This document shows positions 7,611 through 15,555 of a DNA stretch of 29,841 nucleotides, piece after piece. The stretch is from an uncultured Bacilli bacterium (lineage in GTDB: Bacteria > Bacillota_I > Bacilli_A > RF39 > UBA660), in NCBI GenBank assembly GCA_944363685.1, contig CALVUV010000002.1, positions 1 through 29,841 on the forward strand, in the 5' to 3' direction. The notes below the pieces were generated by a model that was not told the origin of the DNA, did no database searches, and saw only the letters and a program-made list of their open reading frames with translations. Both the position numbers and the translations under genes were made by a program. Position 1 is the first letter of the stretch, and each line of letters opens with the position of its first letter.

Positions 7611-8521
7611 AGTTCCTCCCATAATTTTTCTGGATATTTTTTTTCTTTTATTAGTTTTTTTAAAGATTCAACTACTTTTTCTTTGTCTTCCTTATAAGTT
7701 ACTCCATACCAAATAGCATTTGTTTTTACAATATCTACTTTTTTTAGTTTTTCTTTTAAGCATTCATTTAATACAATAGGTATTAAAAATTCACAGGTTG
7801 ATAAATCACTAATGTTTTCTTCTAAAAAAGCAGTTAGTTTTTCTTTTATTATATCAAATATATCTTCTTTAAATATTAAAAAGTTCATGGATGTAATAGT
7901 GTCCTTTGGTACTTTGAAAGGGGTAGTTCCATCTAAAGGACTAACTTCTACATAATCGTCTTTTAGAACAACATTGCTTTCTGTTAAAGAAATTAACTCA
8001 TTATTAGAATTAACTTCACATACCCCTCTTTTAGCAGGGCCATTAGGAGTTAAGGTATTTCCTATACTATAGGCGATTATTCCATAATTTTCTTTAATAT
8101 TATCTAAATATTTAGAAGCTTTTAGAAAAGCATCATAGCCATAGAAATCATCAGCATTGATAATAGCAAAGGGTTCTTTTATTTTATCCTTAGCACAGTA
8201 TATAGCATAAGCGGTACCTAGAGGCTTAGTTCTTTTTTTTACTACATCTAAATATTTAGAAGGGATATATTTATTATCTTGATATACATATTCTGTTTTT
8301 ATATGAGGTTCTACTCTTTTACCAATTGTATTTTTAAAAACTTCAGCAAAGTCTTCTTTTATAATAAATACAGCTTTAGTAAATCCTGCCCTAATAGCAT
8401 CATAAACAGAATAATCTATTAGAAATTCTTTATTAGGTCCCATTTCTTCAATTTGTTTTAATCCTCCAAATCTACTTCCTAGTCCAGCTGCCATTATTAA
8501 TAATGTCTTATCTTGTTTCAT
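7607..8521 (-). CDS. Sugar-phosphate nucleotidyltransferase, paralogue 1
   Basis: Same family and architecture as the following gene: signature LLIMAAGLGSRFGGLKQIEE, metal site INADDFYG, lysine/arginine block KKRTKPLGTAYAIYCAKDKI, and about 304 residues. Such enzymes activate sugar phosphates for polysaccharide or glycolipid synthesis; no glycosyltransferase neighbour tells which sugar. The open frame runs 17 codons further upstream, but AGGGAGGAATT lies directly before the ATG at 8521, and the protein from there (MKQDKTLL) aligns with its paralogue (MKKDKTLL). Ten bases separate it from the preceding gene. The tandem copies suggest two related sugars, or a pair of subunits. Confidence 0.86.
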   Translation of the reverse strand: MKQDKTLLIMAAGLGSRFGGLKQIEEMGPNKEFLIDYSVYDAIRAGFTKAVFIIKEDFAEVFKNTIGKRVEPHIKTEYVYQDNKYIPSKYLDVVKKRTKPLGTAYAIYCAKDKIKEPFAIINADDFYGYDAFLKASKYLDNIKENYGIIAYSIGNTLTPNGPAKRGVCEVNSNNELISLTESNVVLKDDYVEVSPLDGTTPFKVPKDTITSMNFLIFKEDIFDIIKEKLTAFLEENISDLSTCEFLIPIVLNECLKEKLKKVDIVKTNAIWYGVTYKEDKEKVVESLKKLIKEKKYPEKLWEEL

Positions 8522-8531
8522 AATTCCTCCC

Positions 8532-8906
8532 TTATTTTTTAATATATTTTTTTGCTTCCTCTTTGCATTCATTGTTAAGTTTCAAAACAGAGCCTAAGGC
8601 AGTTTTACTTGACGTTTCCTTAATAGTTTTAAATACTCTATTTTCATTATAATTACCATAGTATGTTAAAGATTTAAGACTAGAAATGAATCTATTATCT
8701 TCTTTGTTGTAACTCATTACTAAATAATAATCGCTAAGACTATTTTTTATATTGGATAAATTATCCATAAAGCCTAAGTCTTCTTGATCTAACTCATTAA
8801 AGTCAATAACAGTATCATTTTCAGTTAAACGATATGCTCCTATTAAATCCCCTTTTGTATCTTTCTTAATAAATAATTCATATCCTGTTTTTAATTTTTC
8901 TTCCAT
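8532..8906 (-). CDS. Unknown 124-residue protein between pcrA and the nucleotidyltransferases
   Basis: No family recognised. The protein is soluble, charged and without signal peptide or transmembrane helix. The N-terminal half (KTGYELFIKKDTKGDLIGAY) looks beta-rich and the C-terminus is Lys-rich and helical. AAGGAGAAAATT precedes its ATG. It starts eleven bases after the pcrA stop and ends ten bases before the next start, so it is co-transcribed with a helicase and sugar-activating enzymes. No function can be inferred. Confidence 0.75.
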   Translation of the reverse strand: MEEKLKTGYELFIKKDTKGDLIGAYRLTENDTVIDFNELDQEDLGFMDNLSNIKNSLSDYYLVMSYNKEDNRFISSLKSLTYYGNYNENRVFKTIKETSSKTALGSVLKLNNECKEEAKKYIKK

Positions 8907-8917
8907 AATTTTCTCCT

Positions 8918-11008
8918 TTATACTTTAGTTAAACTCTTATGATTTTTCATAAGTTTCTTAATTCCATATGGATGTTTAAAAGCGACACTAACTAAAGAGT
9001 TAGTAACTTCTACTACTTTTCCTGCTCCAAAGTGTTCATGGACTACATAATCTCCTACTTGATAGTCGACATCTTCATCTCTAATAACATCTTCTTTATT
9101 AATATGTTTAACTTCTTCTGTCTTTTTAGTATTACTATCAATTAGACTCTCATCTATTTCACTTATAAATCTACTTGGAGGATTAATGCTATCTTCTCCA
9201 AATAGAACTCTTCGTCTAGCATTTAAGAGATATAGTTTTTCTTTCGCTCTAGTTATAGCGACATAACAAAGTCTTCTTTCCTCTTCTGTTTCACTTGCAC
9301 TCATCAAACAATTACGATGTGGGAATATTCCTTCTTCTAATCCTAGAACAAAGACAATATCATATTCTAGTCCTTTAACAGAATGAATAGTCATTAGACT
9401 TACTTTATGACGTGAATCTTTATATTCATCTTTATCATTAACTAGACTTACTTCATATAAGAAGTCTTCTAGAGATACTAACCCCATTCTCTCTTCAAAA
9501 GCTTTAGTAATAGATTTAAACTCTTCAAGGTTTTCTAATCTTACTTCACTTTCAATACTCTTTTCACTTTCAAGTTCGGTTTTCATACCAGTAGAGTCTA
9601 GGACTTTATCAATTAATTCGGTTAAAGTAATAGATTCTGCTACTTTTTGTAAAGAGATAATCAAATCTTTAAACTTTTCTTCTTTACCGCCATCTATCGC
9701 TTCAAATAGACTTATTCCTTCTCTATCAGCTTTTTCTGTTAAGTGTTCTATTGTTCTTAGTCCTATTCCTCTTTTAGGAGTATTAATAACTCTTAAGAAA
9801 CTGACATCATCTTTAGGATTAAAGATTAATTTTAAATAGGCAAGTAAGTCTTTAATCTCTTTTCTTTGATAGAAGCTGAAACCTCCTACAATCCGGTAAG
9901 GAATATTATCTTTTAATAGTTCTTCTTCTATTACACGAGACTGAGCATTAGTTCTGTAAAGTATTGCAATATCACTAGCATCTTTTCCACTATCTAAAAG
10001 TTTCTTTATTTCCATTGCAGCATAGTGACTCTCATCTTTTTCATCATAGGCTCTATAATAAATTATCTTATCGCCAACTCCCTTAGTAGACCAAAGATTT
10101 TTCTCTTTTCTTTTCTCATTATTTTTAATAACACAGTTAGCAGCATCTAGTATGGTTTTAGTAGAACGATAATTTTGTTCTAGTTTAATACTTAAGGCAT
10201 TAGGATAATCTTTTTCAAAGTTTAAGATATTTTTATAGTTTGCACCCCTAAATCCATATATCGCTTGATCAGCATCTCCTACAACACATATATTTTTATA
10301 TTTAGCACTTATCATTTTAGATAAGATGTACTGAGCTTCATTAGTATCTTGATACTCATCTATTAGTATGTATTTATAACGTTCTTGATACTTTTGTAGG
10401 ACATCTGGATATTTTCTAAAAAGAGTGATTGGTAGAAGTAATAAATCATCAAAGTCCATAGCATTATTCTTCTTTAATTTATCTTCATATTTATAATATA
10501 CTTCACTTACAACATTTTCATAATCACTAGCAATATATCTTTCATAATCTTTTGGAGATAAAAGTTCATTTTTACAGTTACTTATTTTATTTCTAATCGC
10601 TTTAGGATTATAGATTTTAGGATCATAATTTAAACTCTTTAATATTTTCTTTACAATAGTTAAAGAATCATCACTATCCATAATAACAAAGTTATTGGTG
10701 TAACCTAACTTATCATAGTTTTCTCTTAATATTTTAAGTCCGAAGGAATGAAATGTTGATATTTGAATGTATTTAGAAACACTTCCTATCATTTTATCAA
10801 CACGTTCTCTCATCTCTAAGGCTGCTTTATTAGTGAAGGTTATGGCAAGTATCTCATATGGAGATATATCTAATTCTTCTATTAGATAGGCAATTTTGGT
10901 AGTTAAGACTTTAGTCTTACCACTTCCTGCTCCTGCTAGTATTAAAAGAGGTCCTTCATTATATAAAACAGCTTTCTTTTGTTCTTTATTTAATGTATCT
11001 AAATTCAT
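8918..11008 (-). CDS. pcrA: ATP-dependent 3'-5' DNA helicase PcrA (UvrD family)
   Basis: Superfamily 1A helicase that unwinds DNA in repair and clears RecA filaments and stalled complexes. All motifs are visible in order: Q motif LNKEQKKAV, Walker A GAGSGKT (about 26-32), Ia ITFTNKAA, II DEYQDTN, III VGDADQAIYGFRG, IV QNYRST, V TIHSVKGLEYD and VI YVAITRAKEKL. The C-terminus VGDYVVHEHFGAGKV is the small Tudor-like RNA polymerase-binding domain. At 696 residues it is slightly shorter than Bacillus PcrA. It heads the operon that includes ligA, with an extended -10 promoter about 25 bases upstream. Confidence 0.97.
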   Translation of the reverse strand: MNLDTLNKEQKKAVLYNEGPLLILAGAGSGKTKVLTTKIAYLIEELDISPYEILAITFTNKAALEMRERVDKMIGSVSKYIQISTFHSFGLKILRENYDKLGYTNNFVIMDSDDSLTIVKKILKSLNYDPKIYNPKAIRNKISNCKNELLSPKDYERYIASDYENVVSEVYYKYEDKLKKNNAMDFDDLLLLPITLFRKYPDVLQKYQERYKYILIDEYQDTNEAQYILSKMISAKYKNICVVGDADQAIYGFRGANYKNILNFEKDYPNALSIKLEQNYRSTKTILDAANCVIKNNEKRKEKNLWSTKGVGDKIIYYRAYDEKDESHYAAMEIKKLLDSGKDASDIAILYRTNAQSRVIEEELLKDNIPYRIVGGFSFYQRKEIKDLLAYLKLIFNPKDDVSFLRVINTPKRGIGLRTIEHLTEKADREGISLFEAIDGGKEEKFKDLIISLQKVAESITLTELIDKVLDSTGMKTELESEKSIESEVRLENLEEFKSITKAFEERMGLVSLEDFLYEVSLVNDKDEYKDSRHKVSLMTIHSVKGLEYDIVFVLGLEEGIFPHRNCLMSASETEEERRLCYVAITRAKEKLYLLNARRRVLFGEDSINPPSRFISEIDESLIDSNTKKTEEVKHINKEDVIRDEDVDYQVGDYVVHEHFGAGKVVEVTNSLVSVAFKHPYGIKKLMKNHKSLTKV

Positions 11009-11023
11009 AATATTACCTACTTC

Positions 11024-11143
11024 CTAATTAATTATAGCATATTTTAGATGAGTATATAGAACAAAAGAAATAAATTTTATTTTATCTTTGTCGTTACCTT
11101 CAATGTTTCCTACTTCATAGACAAGATATTCTTTATTATCCAT
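11024..11143 (-). other. Short open frame, possible gene remnant, upstream of pcrA
   Basis: A 39-codon frame (starting MDNKEYLVYEVGNIEGNDKD) with protein-like composition. It has no ribosome binding site, and a stop lies a few codons upstream of its ATG. It ends 16 bases before the pcrA start, and the pcrA -10 element lies within its last codons. It may be the tail of a decayed gene or chance. Within the 244-base gap 11009-11252 I see nothing else coding. Confidence 0.3.
11031..11039 (-). promoter_or_regulatory. Extended -10 promoter of the pcrA-ligA operon
   Basis: On the minus strand TGCTATAAT gives a perfect -10 (11031-11036) with a TGN extension. No good -35 is visible 17 bases upstream, which the extension may offset. 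It lies about 23 bases before the pcrA start codon. Confidence 0.6.
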
Positions 11144-11224
11144 AGGCTTAAATTTTGATAGTCACTACCATATTAATTTATTTAATTGTTGTTTTATCTT
11201 TTTTTAAACACAATTTCCTTATAT

Positions 11225-11254
11225 ATAAAAAACAAGATTAAATTTAATCCTGTT
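11225..11254 (-). terminator. Terminator after the first pilin cassette
   Basis: On the minus strand a 10-bp stem (one G-U pair, AATT loop; 11231-11254) runs into TTTTTTATATAT. It overlaps the stop codon of the gene at 11253-11996. Confidence 0.85.
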
Positions 11255-11996
11255 ATTCATTATCTATTTTTTCTATACTTATTACTTTGTAGATATCATT
11301 ATCTCTTTTTAAGGTATATTTATATTTGGTTAATTGGTCTTTAAGTTTATTGTAATTATCATCATTAGTTAAATCTTCTTCTTTACTATTAATTGTATAA
11401 ATTTCATTTGTTTTATTTCTAGCATCTTCTATTGTTTTATATACTCTTTGAGGATATAAATTAGGAAGAGTAGTTTCATCAGTAAAATAAATATTTCTTT
11501 CTACAATCCAATTATTATTATCATCAAAATATTCTCTAGTAGTTTTACTAACTATATAGAAATCATTAACTTCTTTACCTGTGATTTCATAACCATCATT
11601 ATATTCAAAACTATATTCTTCTGTTTCAAAGCTTTTATATATTAAAGTGGCCTTTTCGTTAAAGTATTTTAATTTTTCTTGTTCTAGTATTTTTTTTGTT
11701 ATTTTAGAATTTGATTCTGTTGATGATACTTTTAATAGTAGTTCTGTTTTTATCTTTTCATCTAAATTATTAAAGTCTTCTATAGGATAATACTTTATTA
11801 AAGCATTATCTATTTTATTTAAGGTTGTTTCTATATCCATGTAATTATCTAGGTATTCTTCTGTTTTATCTATAGATTTATTTATTTTTGTTTCTTTAGG
11901 ATGCATTATATTACTTAATATAATTGTTATACCTATTGCAATTAATATAATACCTATAGTAATTAAAAATATTGTTATTATTCTTTCTTTTTTCAT
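11253..11996 (-). CDS. Single-pass membrane protein partnered with pilin-like protein A
   Basis: 247 residues of unknown family. A basic MKKER start and a long hydrophobic helix (about 6-30) anchor it in the membrane; the remaining 215 residues, acidic and Lys/Asn/Glu-rich, should face outside. Tyr- and Thr-rich strands (WIVERNIYFTDETTL) suggest a folded domain. Its ribosome binding site (TAGGAGAGC) includes the TAG stop of the pilin-like gene, eight bases before its ATG, so the two are co-expressed. The second pilin-like gene also has such a partner (18189-18698), with the same architecture but no obvious sequence match beyond the anchor. It could be an assembly factor, a minor subunit or a specific chaperone; none is proven. 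Confidence 0.75.
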   Translation of the reverse strand: MKKERIITIFLITIGIILIAIGITIILSNIMHPKETKINKSIDKTEEYLDNYMDIETTLNKIDNALIKYYPIEDFNNLDEKIKTELLLKVSSTESNSKITKKILEQEKLKYFNEKATLIYKSFETEEYSFEYNDGYEITGKEVNDFYIVSKTTREYFDDNNNWIVERNIYFTDETTLPNLYPQRVYKTIEDARNKTNEIYTINSKEEDLTNDDNYNKLKDQLTKYKYTLKRDNDIYKVISIEKIDNE

Positions 11997-12004
11997 AAGC
12001 TCTC

Positions 12005-13558
12005 CTATTTATACCATGTTCCACGACTAGGATATGTAACATTACCTGCCATATCCCAAATAGAGTATTCAATAATTTGAATCGAATTACCCCAAGTACC
12101 AACTTCATCTTTTCCATTTGGATCTCCTCCATAGTTTCCATCAGCGCTATGAGCACTATTGCCATGAGTAACCCATTTTATATATCTTCTTCCTAAACCT
12201 GACTCATTATCAGAATAGGTATATTTTATGTAAAAGCTAAATGTTTGTCCAGTATCACCCCCACCAATTATCTTTGTAGGATTTGATACATCTGGTGGAT
12301 TTTTATCTATATAATATGTACTTGTATTACATACTTGACTATTACCAGCTTCATCCGTTACTTTTATTTTTCCTTGCCATTTACCTGTTGACATATATGT
12401 TTTATTTACGGGAGTTGAACCTGCGTGTGTTACTGGAGTTGTATAATCGCTATTATTCATTGTGTTTTTATAAGACCATTCCCATTCAACTGTATCACTT
12501 GTTGGCTGTATTGTTAAAGTAATATTGTTTTTAGTCCAACTATTTGCATTAGTTGTACTTGTAATGGTTGGGCAACTTGGTGGAGTTTTGTCTACATAGT
12601 ATGCTTCACTTTCTTTACTACAACTACTTCCGTCTCTATCATATACTGTTACTCTTAGTTGATAGTTTCCTGTATTACTTAAACTTATTTTTGTTTTGGC
12701 ATTTCCTATTACTGTTTTTTCTAATTGATATGTTCCATTATCTTTTTTAGTTTCTATTTCATATCTATATGTGTTACTTGGTACCGTTATATCTACTTCT
12801 ATTGTTTCTTTACTCCATGTTTCACTTGGTACATTACTTTCAAAATTTACTTCACTACAACTTATTCCTTCATATATTTCGTATTCTCCTGATTTCTTGG
12901 TTGTTTCATTTCCTCCTGTATCTATGGCATAGCCTGTTATTCTATATGTTCCTTTTTCTGTTAAATTTATAGTTGGATCTGTTGTATAATTTTGATATTC
13001 ACTATCATAGTATTCACTTCCATCTTTTTCTACTACATATCTATAACTTGCTATTCCTTTATTATCTTTCATTATCATTTTTATATTTATAGGATTTGTT
13101 GATGATTCTTTATTTGGATTGAAGACTATTGTTGGCTTTTGTTTATCTTTTTCGCTTTCATAAGTTGGATCATCTTCTTCATTATCATTATCTCCATTAC
13201 ATACTAATGTTACATAGTATTGATAATCTTTATCTGTTATCTTTTGGACTACTACTGTACTTTTCTCAAAATCACAGTCAACTCCTTCTTTATCTTTTAT
13301 AGGATCTATATATTTACCTTCTATTAATTCTTTTAATGTTACTGTTGATGTTTCTCCTATTTCTTTAGGTAGTCTACTTCTATGGTCTGCAAAGTAATCT
13401 CTTGCTGCTAGTACTAACATGTTTTCTTGATTTTTATAGTATTCATCATTTCCTCTATTTAATAGTGGTAGTATTACCCCTATTACTATTGTTGTTAATA
13501 GACCTAGTATTATTATAGTTGCTAATAGTTCTAATAATGTAAATCCTGTTTTCTTCAT
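12005..13558 (-). CDS. Large type IV pilin-like protein A with Ig-like repeats
   Basis: The N-terminus MKKTG/FTLLELLATIIILG is a textbook class III prepilin signal: short basic leader, Gly before the cleavage site, Phe+1, Glu+5 and the long hydrophobic assembly helix. At 517 residues it far exceeds ordinary pilins. After a pilin-like head (to about 140, with Cys in VDCDF and LVCNG) come about four Ig-like modules of 90-95 residues, recognisable by recurring ETW/SWTKN strand starts and YYVDKTPPSC or YYIDKNPPDV linkers. Six cysteines suggest disulfides, hence an extracellular position. Residues 1-182 are nearly identical, down to the DNA, to the protein at 18698-20197; later modules diverge. 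No pilus motor or prepilin peptidase is in the window, so assembly must rely on genes elsewhere. It ends with TAG. Confidence 0.88.
   Translation of the reverse strand: MKKTGFTLLELLATIIILGLLTTIVIGVILPLLNRGNDEYYKNQENMLVLAARDYFADHRSRLPKEIGETSTVTLKELIEGKYIDPIKDKEGVDCDFEKSTVVVQKITDKDYQYYVTLVCNGDNDNEEDDPTYESEKDKQKPTIVFNPNKESSTNPINIKMIMKDNKGIASYRYVVEKDGSEYYDSEYQNYTTDPTINLTEKGTYRITGYAIDTGGNETTKKSGEYEIYEGISCSEVNFESNVPSETWSKETIEVDITVPSNTYRYEIETKKDNGTYQLEKTVIGNAKTKISLSNTGNYQLRVTVYDRDGSSCSKESEAYYVDKTPPSCPTITSTTNANSWTKNNITLTIQPTSDTVEWEWSYKNTMNNSDYTTPVTHAGSTPVNKTYMSTGKWQGKIKVTDEAGNSQVCNTSTYYIDKNPPDVSNPTKIIGGGDTGQTFSFYIKYTYSDNESGLGRRYIKWVTHGNSAHSADGNYGGDPNGKDEVGTWGNSIQIIEYSIWDMAGNVTYPSRGTWYK
13012..13558 (-). 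repeat. Long direct repeat, copy A (5' part of pilin-like gene A)
   Basis: Aligns without gaps to 19651-20197, offset 6639. I count three mismatches in 547 bases (13046, 13478, 13549 against 19685, 20117, 20188). Similarity continues to lower coordinates but falls to roughly 93% over the next 130 bases, then further. The bases just before the start codon (ACCACCATCTATTCT on the plus strand) are also shared. Confidence 0.95.
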
Positions 13559-13606
13559 ATAACCACCATCTATTCTAATTCTATATTTATTTTATCATAT
13601 TATTAA

Positions 13607-13638
13607 AGAAAACAGAATATAAAATTATTCTGTTTTCT
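13607..13638 (-). terminator. Terminator after the DUF2935-like gene
   Basis: Perfect 13-bp stem (13607-13619 with 13626-13638) and a 6-base loop. On the minus strand the stem ends TTTTCT followed by TTAATA. It separates the DUF2935-like gene from pilin-like gene A. Because the arms are AT-rich it could also work in reverse. Confidence 0.8.
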
Positions 13639-13665
13639 AGGTATAAATTTAGTAATGTAAGTTGC

Positions 13666-14589
13666 TTATGAAAAGTTTAAATCTTGATCTATAATATATA
13701 AGAAGTAGTTTGTATTTCTATAAAAATTATCTATAGCAAGTGGTTCTATTATAAAATATAAATTTGCATCTAATAAATCTTTTAACATATCCTTTATTAA
13801 TATTCTTGTTTTTCTCAATAATCTAAGGCTTTCTTCACTTAACATAAGTTGATTCTCTGGAGATAAAGGTAAATTGTTGTAATTATCTAATAATTTAGGG
13901 TATTCTTCATTTAGTAATTCATTAAGTTCTAATATATATCTTGCAGCATTTGGATTTATTAACCCTCTTAGGAAAGAAATTATTTCATATACTGTAATAT
14001 TGTAATCATATTCTGTATCTACAACTAAAATAGGATCTTTTACTATTTTTTCTTCTAATCTTACTAATTCAGCTTTATAAATATTTATTGTTCTTATCAT
14101 ATAATCATATAAAAGTGGGTATGAATATGAAAATAACTCATTATTAAGAAGTTTTTTTCTTATTTCTTCAGCAAGATCAACAAATTCTGTAGCTATTGTA
14201 AGGGCTTTTTTGTTGAAATCTTCTATTTTTTTAATATTTTCTAGAGTTGGCGCTTGATTTGTTCCGACAGTTAAGTTTGATATATTTTCTGTTATGTCTG
14301 TTGCAAGATTAAGATTAAAAAGCTCTTCTGTTAATTTTTCTGTTGCAAGTGTATAATCTGTGTAATAGAGTTGATATTCTTTAGCATCTTTAGGTATTAT
14401 TCCATTTGTATATGTAATTAATTCTCTACCTAAATCTTGACTTTGTTTAGCAAGAGATGATGCTCTTCCAATATATTCACTATTTCCATAAAATGATAAT
14501 TGAATATTGATACAAAAATCTCTTAATGTTCTTAAATAGAACAAGTTACTATTTAAAGATTGTTCTAAAAAATCCTGTTCTTTTAACAT
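13666..14589 (-). CDS. Helical protein, possibly DUF2935-like
   Basis: 307 residues, almost entirely predicted alpha-helical, without signal peptide or transmembrane helix, so cytoplasmic. Two halves each resemble a four-helix bundle (FLEQSLNSNLFYLRTLRDF at the start; LFSYSYPLLYDYMIRTINIY near residue 170). This recalls the DUF2935 family (HLFWL..I..EH; P.L.DH..REA), but the metal-binding Glu/His positions of that family are not conserved, so the match is tentative. The frame could start 22 codons earlier, but TTGGTGATAAT sits before the ATG at 14589 and the extra N-terminus is unlike the rest. It lies between two terminators and so has its own transcript inside the adhesin/pilin region. Confidence 0.7.
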   Translation of the reverse strand: MLKEQDFLEQSLNSNLFYLRTLRDFCINIQLSFYGNSEYIGRASSLAKQSQDLGRELITYTNGIIPKDAKEYQLYYTDYTLATEKLTEELFNLNLATDITENISNLTVGTNQAPTLENIKKIEDFNKKALTIATEFVDLAEEIRKKLLNNELFSYSYPLLYDYMIRTINIYKAELVRLEEKIVKDPILVVDTEYDYNITVYEIISFLRGLINPNAARYILELNELLNEEYPKLLDNYNNLPLSPENQLMLSEESLRLLRKTRILIKDMLKDLLDANLYFIIEPLAIDNFYRNTNYFLYIIDQDLNFS

Positions 14590-14658
14590 ATTATCACCAA
14601 TATATTTTATGTTAAATAAGAAAATAAAATGATTTTTGTTTATATATTTTTGCATGTA

Positions 14659-14692
14659 AAAACTCGCTTTTTGAGTAGAATAAGCGAGTTTT
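14659..14692 (-). terminator. Terminator of the adhesin-sortase operon
   Basis: 11-bp perfect stem AAAACTCGCTT (14659-14669 with 14682-14692), 12-base loop; on the minus strand it ends in a short U-run (TTTTTA). It lies 15 bases beyond the stop of the polytopic membrane protein. Confidence 0.88.
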
Positions 14693-14706
14693 ATATTATA
14701 ATTATA

Positions 14707-15540
14707 CTAATCTTTTATACTCTGATATAATTTGTTAAGTTCTGTTAAACCTTGATTTATATCAGGTTCTTCTTTACTTTCTTTATCTTCTTTTAAAATC
14801 TTAGACATAAGTTTATATTCTTCTAAGGTAAAGTTGCCATCAATATTTATAATTGGTTTTTCTTTAGGTTCTTCTATTATAACTTTATGTTTAGTATCTT
14901 TGTATGCTTCTTTAATATCAAAATCATTTATAATATTGTAGTTAGTGAAATTTTCTACTTCGATAATATTATGCTTATATTGATATTTTCTTATTAAATG
15001 ATATATTGCTAGTATGATTATCCAAAATGTAAATATTAGAGTGCTTAGTTCCATAATACTTCTAACATCATTACTACTATATAATTCTGTTATGTTAAAC
15101 ACATTCAAATTAAGTTTGCTTATAGTTGCTATTGCTAGAATAAATAAGTAAATAATAACTGCAAAAGCAACGGAATTAATTACTTTTAATTTTTTATCTA
15201 CTTTGTCATTGAATATTGTTTTCCATAATATAATATTAGTAATTATTAACATAAGTATATATATTACAATATTAGGAAAATAGTAGGTAATAAACACTTC
15301 ATTTATAGCATAGTCTAATAGAGTTAAGAAACTACTACCATATTGAATAGCAATGAATATAAAACCTGCTAAATATATTAAGATATAAGCTCTTTTACTT
15401 TGTTTTCTATTAGATCCGTTTGTTGTTATAAATATTAATGTAAGGAAAACAATCAAAGCTAATATCATTAAGTATAAGTTACTTGATGTAATAACATCAA
15501 ATACAGTTTGTAATTTTGTTATTAATGATAATGGACTCAT
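14707..15540 (-). CDS. Polytopic membrane protein of the adhesin-sortase operon
   Basis: 277 residues of no recognised family. About five transmembrane helices occupy residues 20-200 (YLMILALIVFLTLIFI, AYILIYLAGFIFIAI, NIVIYILMLIITNIIL, SVAFAVIIYLFILAI, TLIFTFWIIILAIY), followed by an approximately 80-residue charged cytoplasmic tail with EEPKEKP and a terminal acidic helix. AGGGGGTG precedes the ATG, and the gene lies 15 bases after the sortase stop, so it is the last gene of the adhesin-sortase transcript. A role in export or anchoring of the adhesin is possible from position only. Confidence 0.75.
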   Translation of the reverse strand: MSPLSLITKLQTVFDVITSSNLYLMILALIVFLTLIFITTNGSNRKQSKRAYILIYLAGFIFIAIQYGSSFLTLLDYAINEVFITYYFPNIVIYILMLIITNIILWKTIFNDKVDKKLKVINSVAFAVIIYLFILAIATISKLNLNVFNITELYSSNDVRSIMELSTLIFTFWIIILAIYHLIRKYQYKHNIIEVENFTNYNIINDFDIKEAYKDTKHKVIIEEPKEKPIINIDGNFTLEEYKLMSKILKEDKESKEEPDINQGLTELNKLYQSIKD

Positions 15541-15555
15541 TAATTAACACCCCCT

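Noticed and set aside
12283..12972. Several plus-strand Leu/Tyr/Phe-rich open frames opposite pilin-like gene A, and similar ones opposite other genes
   Set aside because: They are antisense to strongly supported genes, have no ribosome binding sites, and their hydrophobic look comes from complementing AT-rich Asn/Lys/Glu codons.
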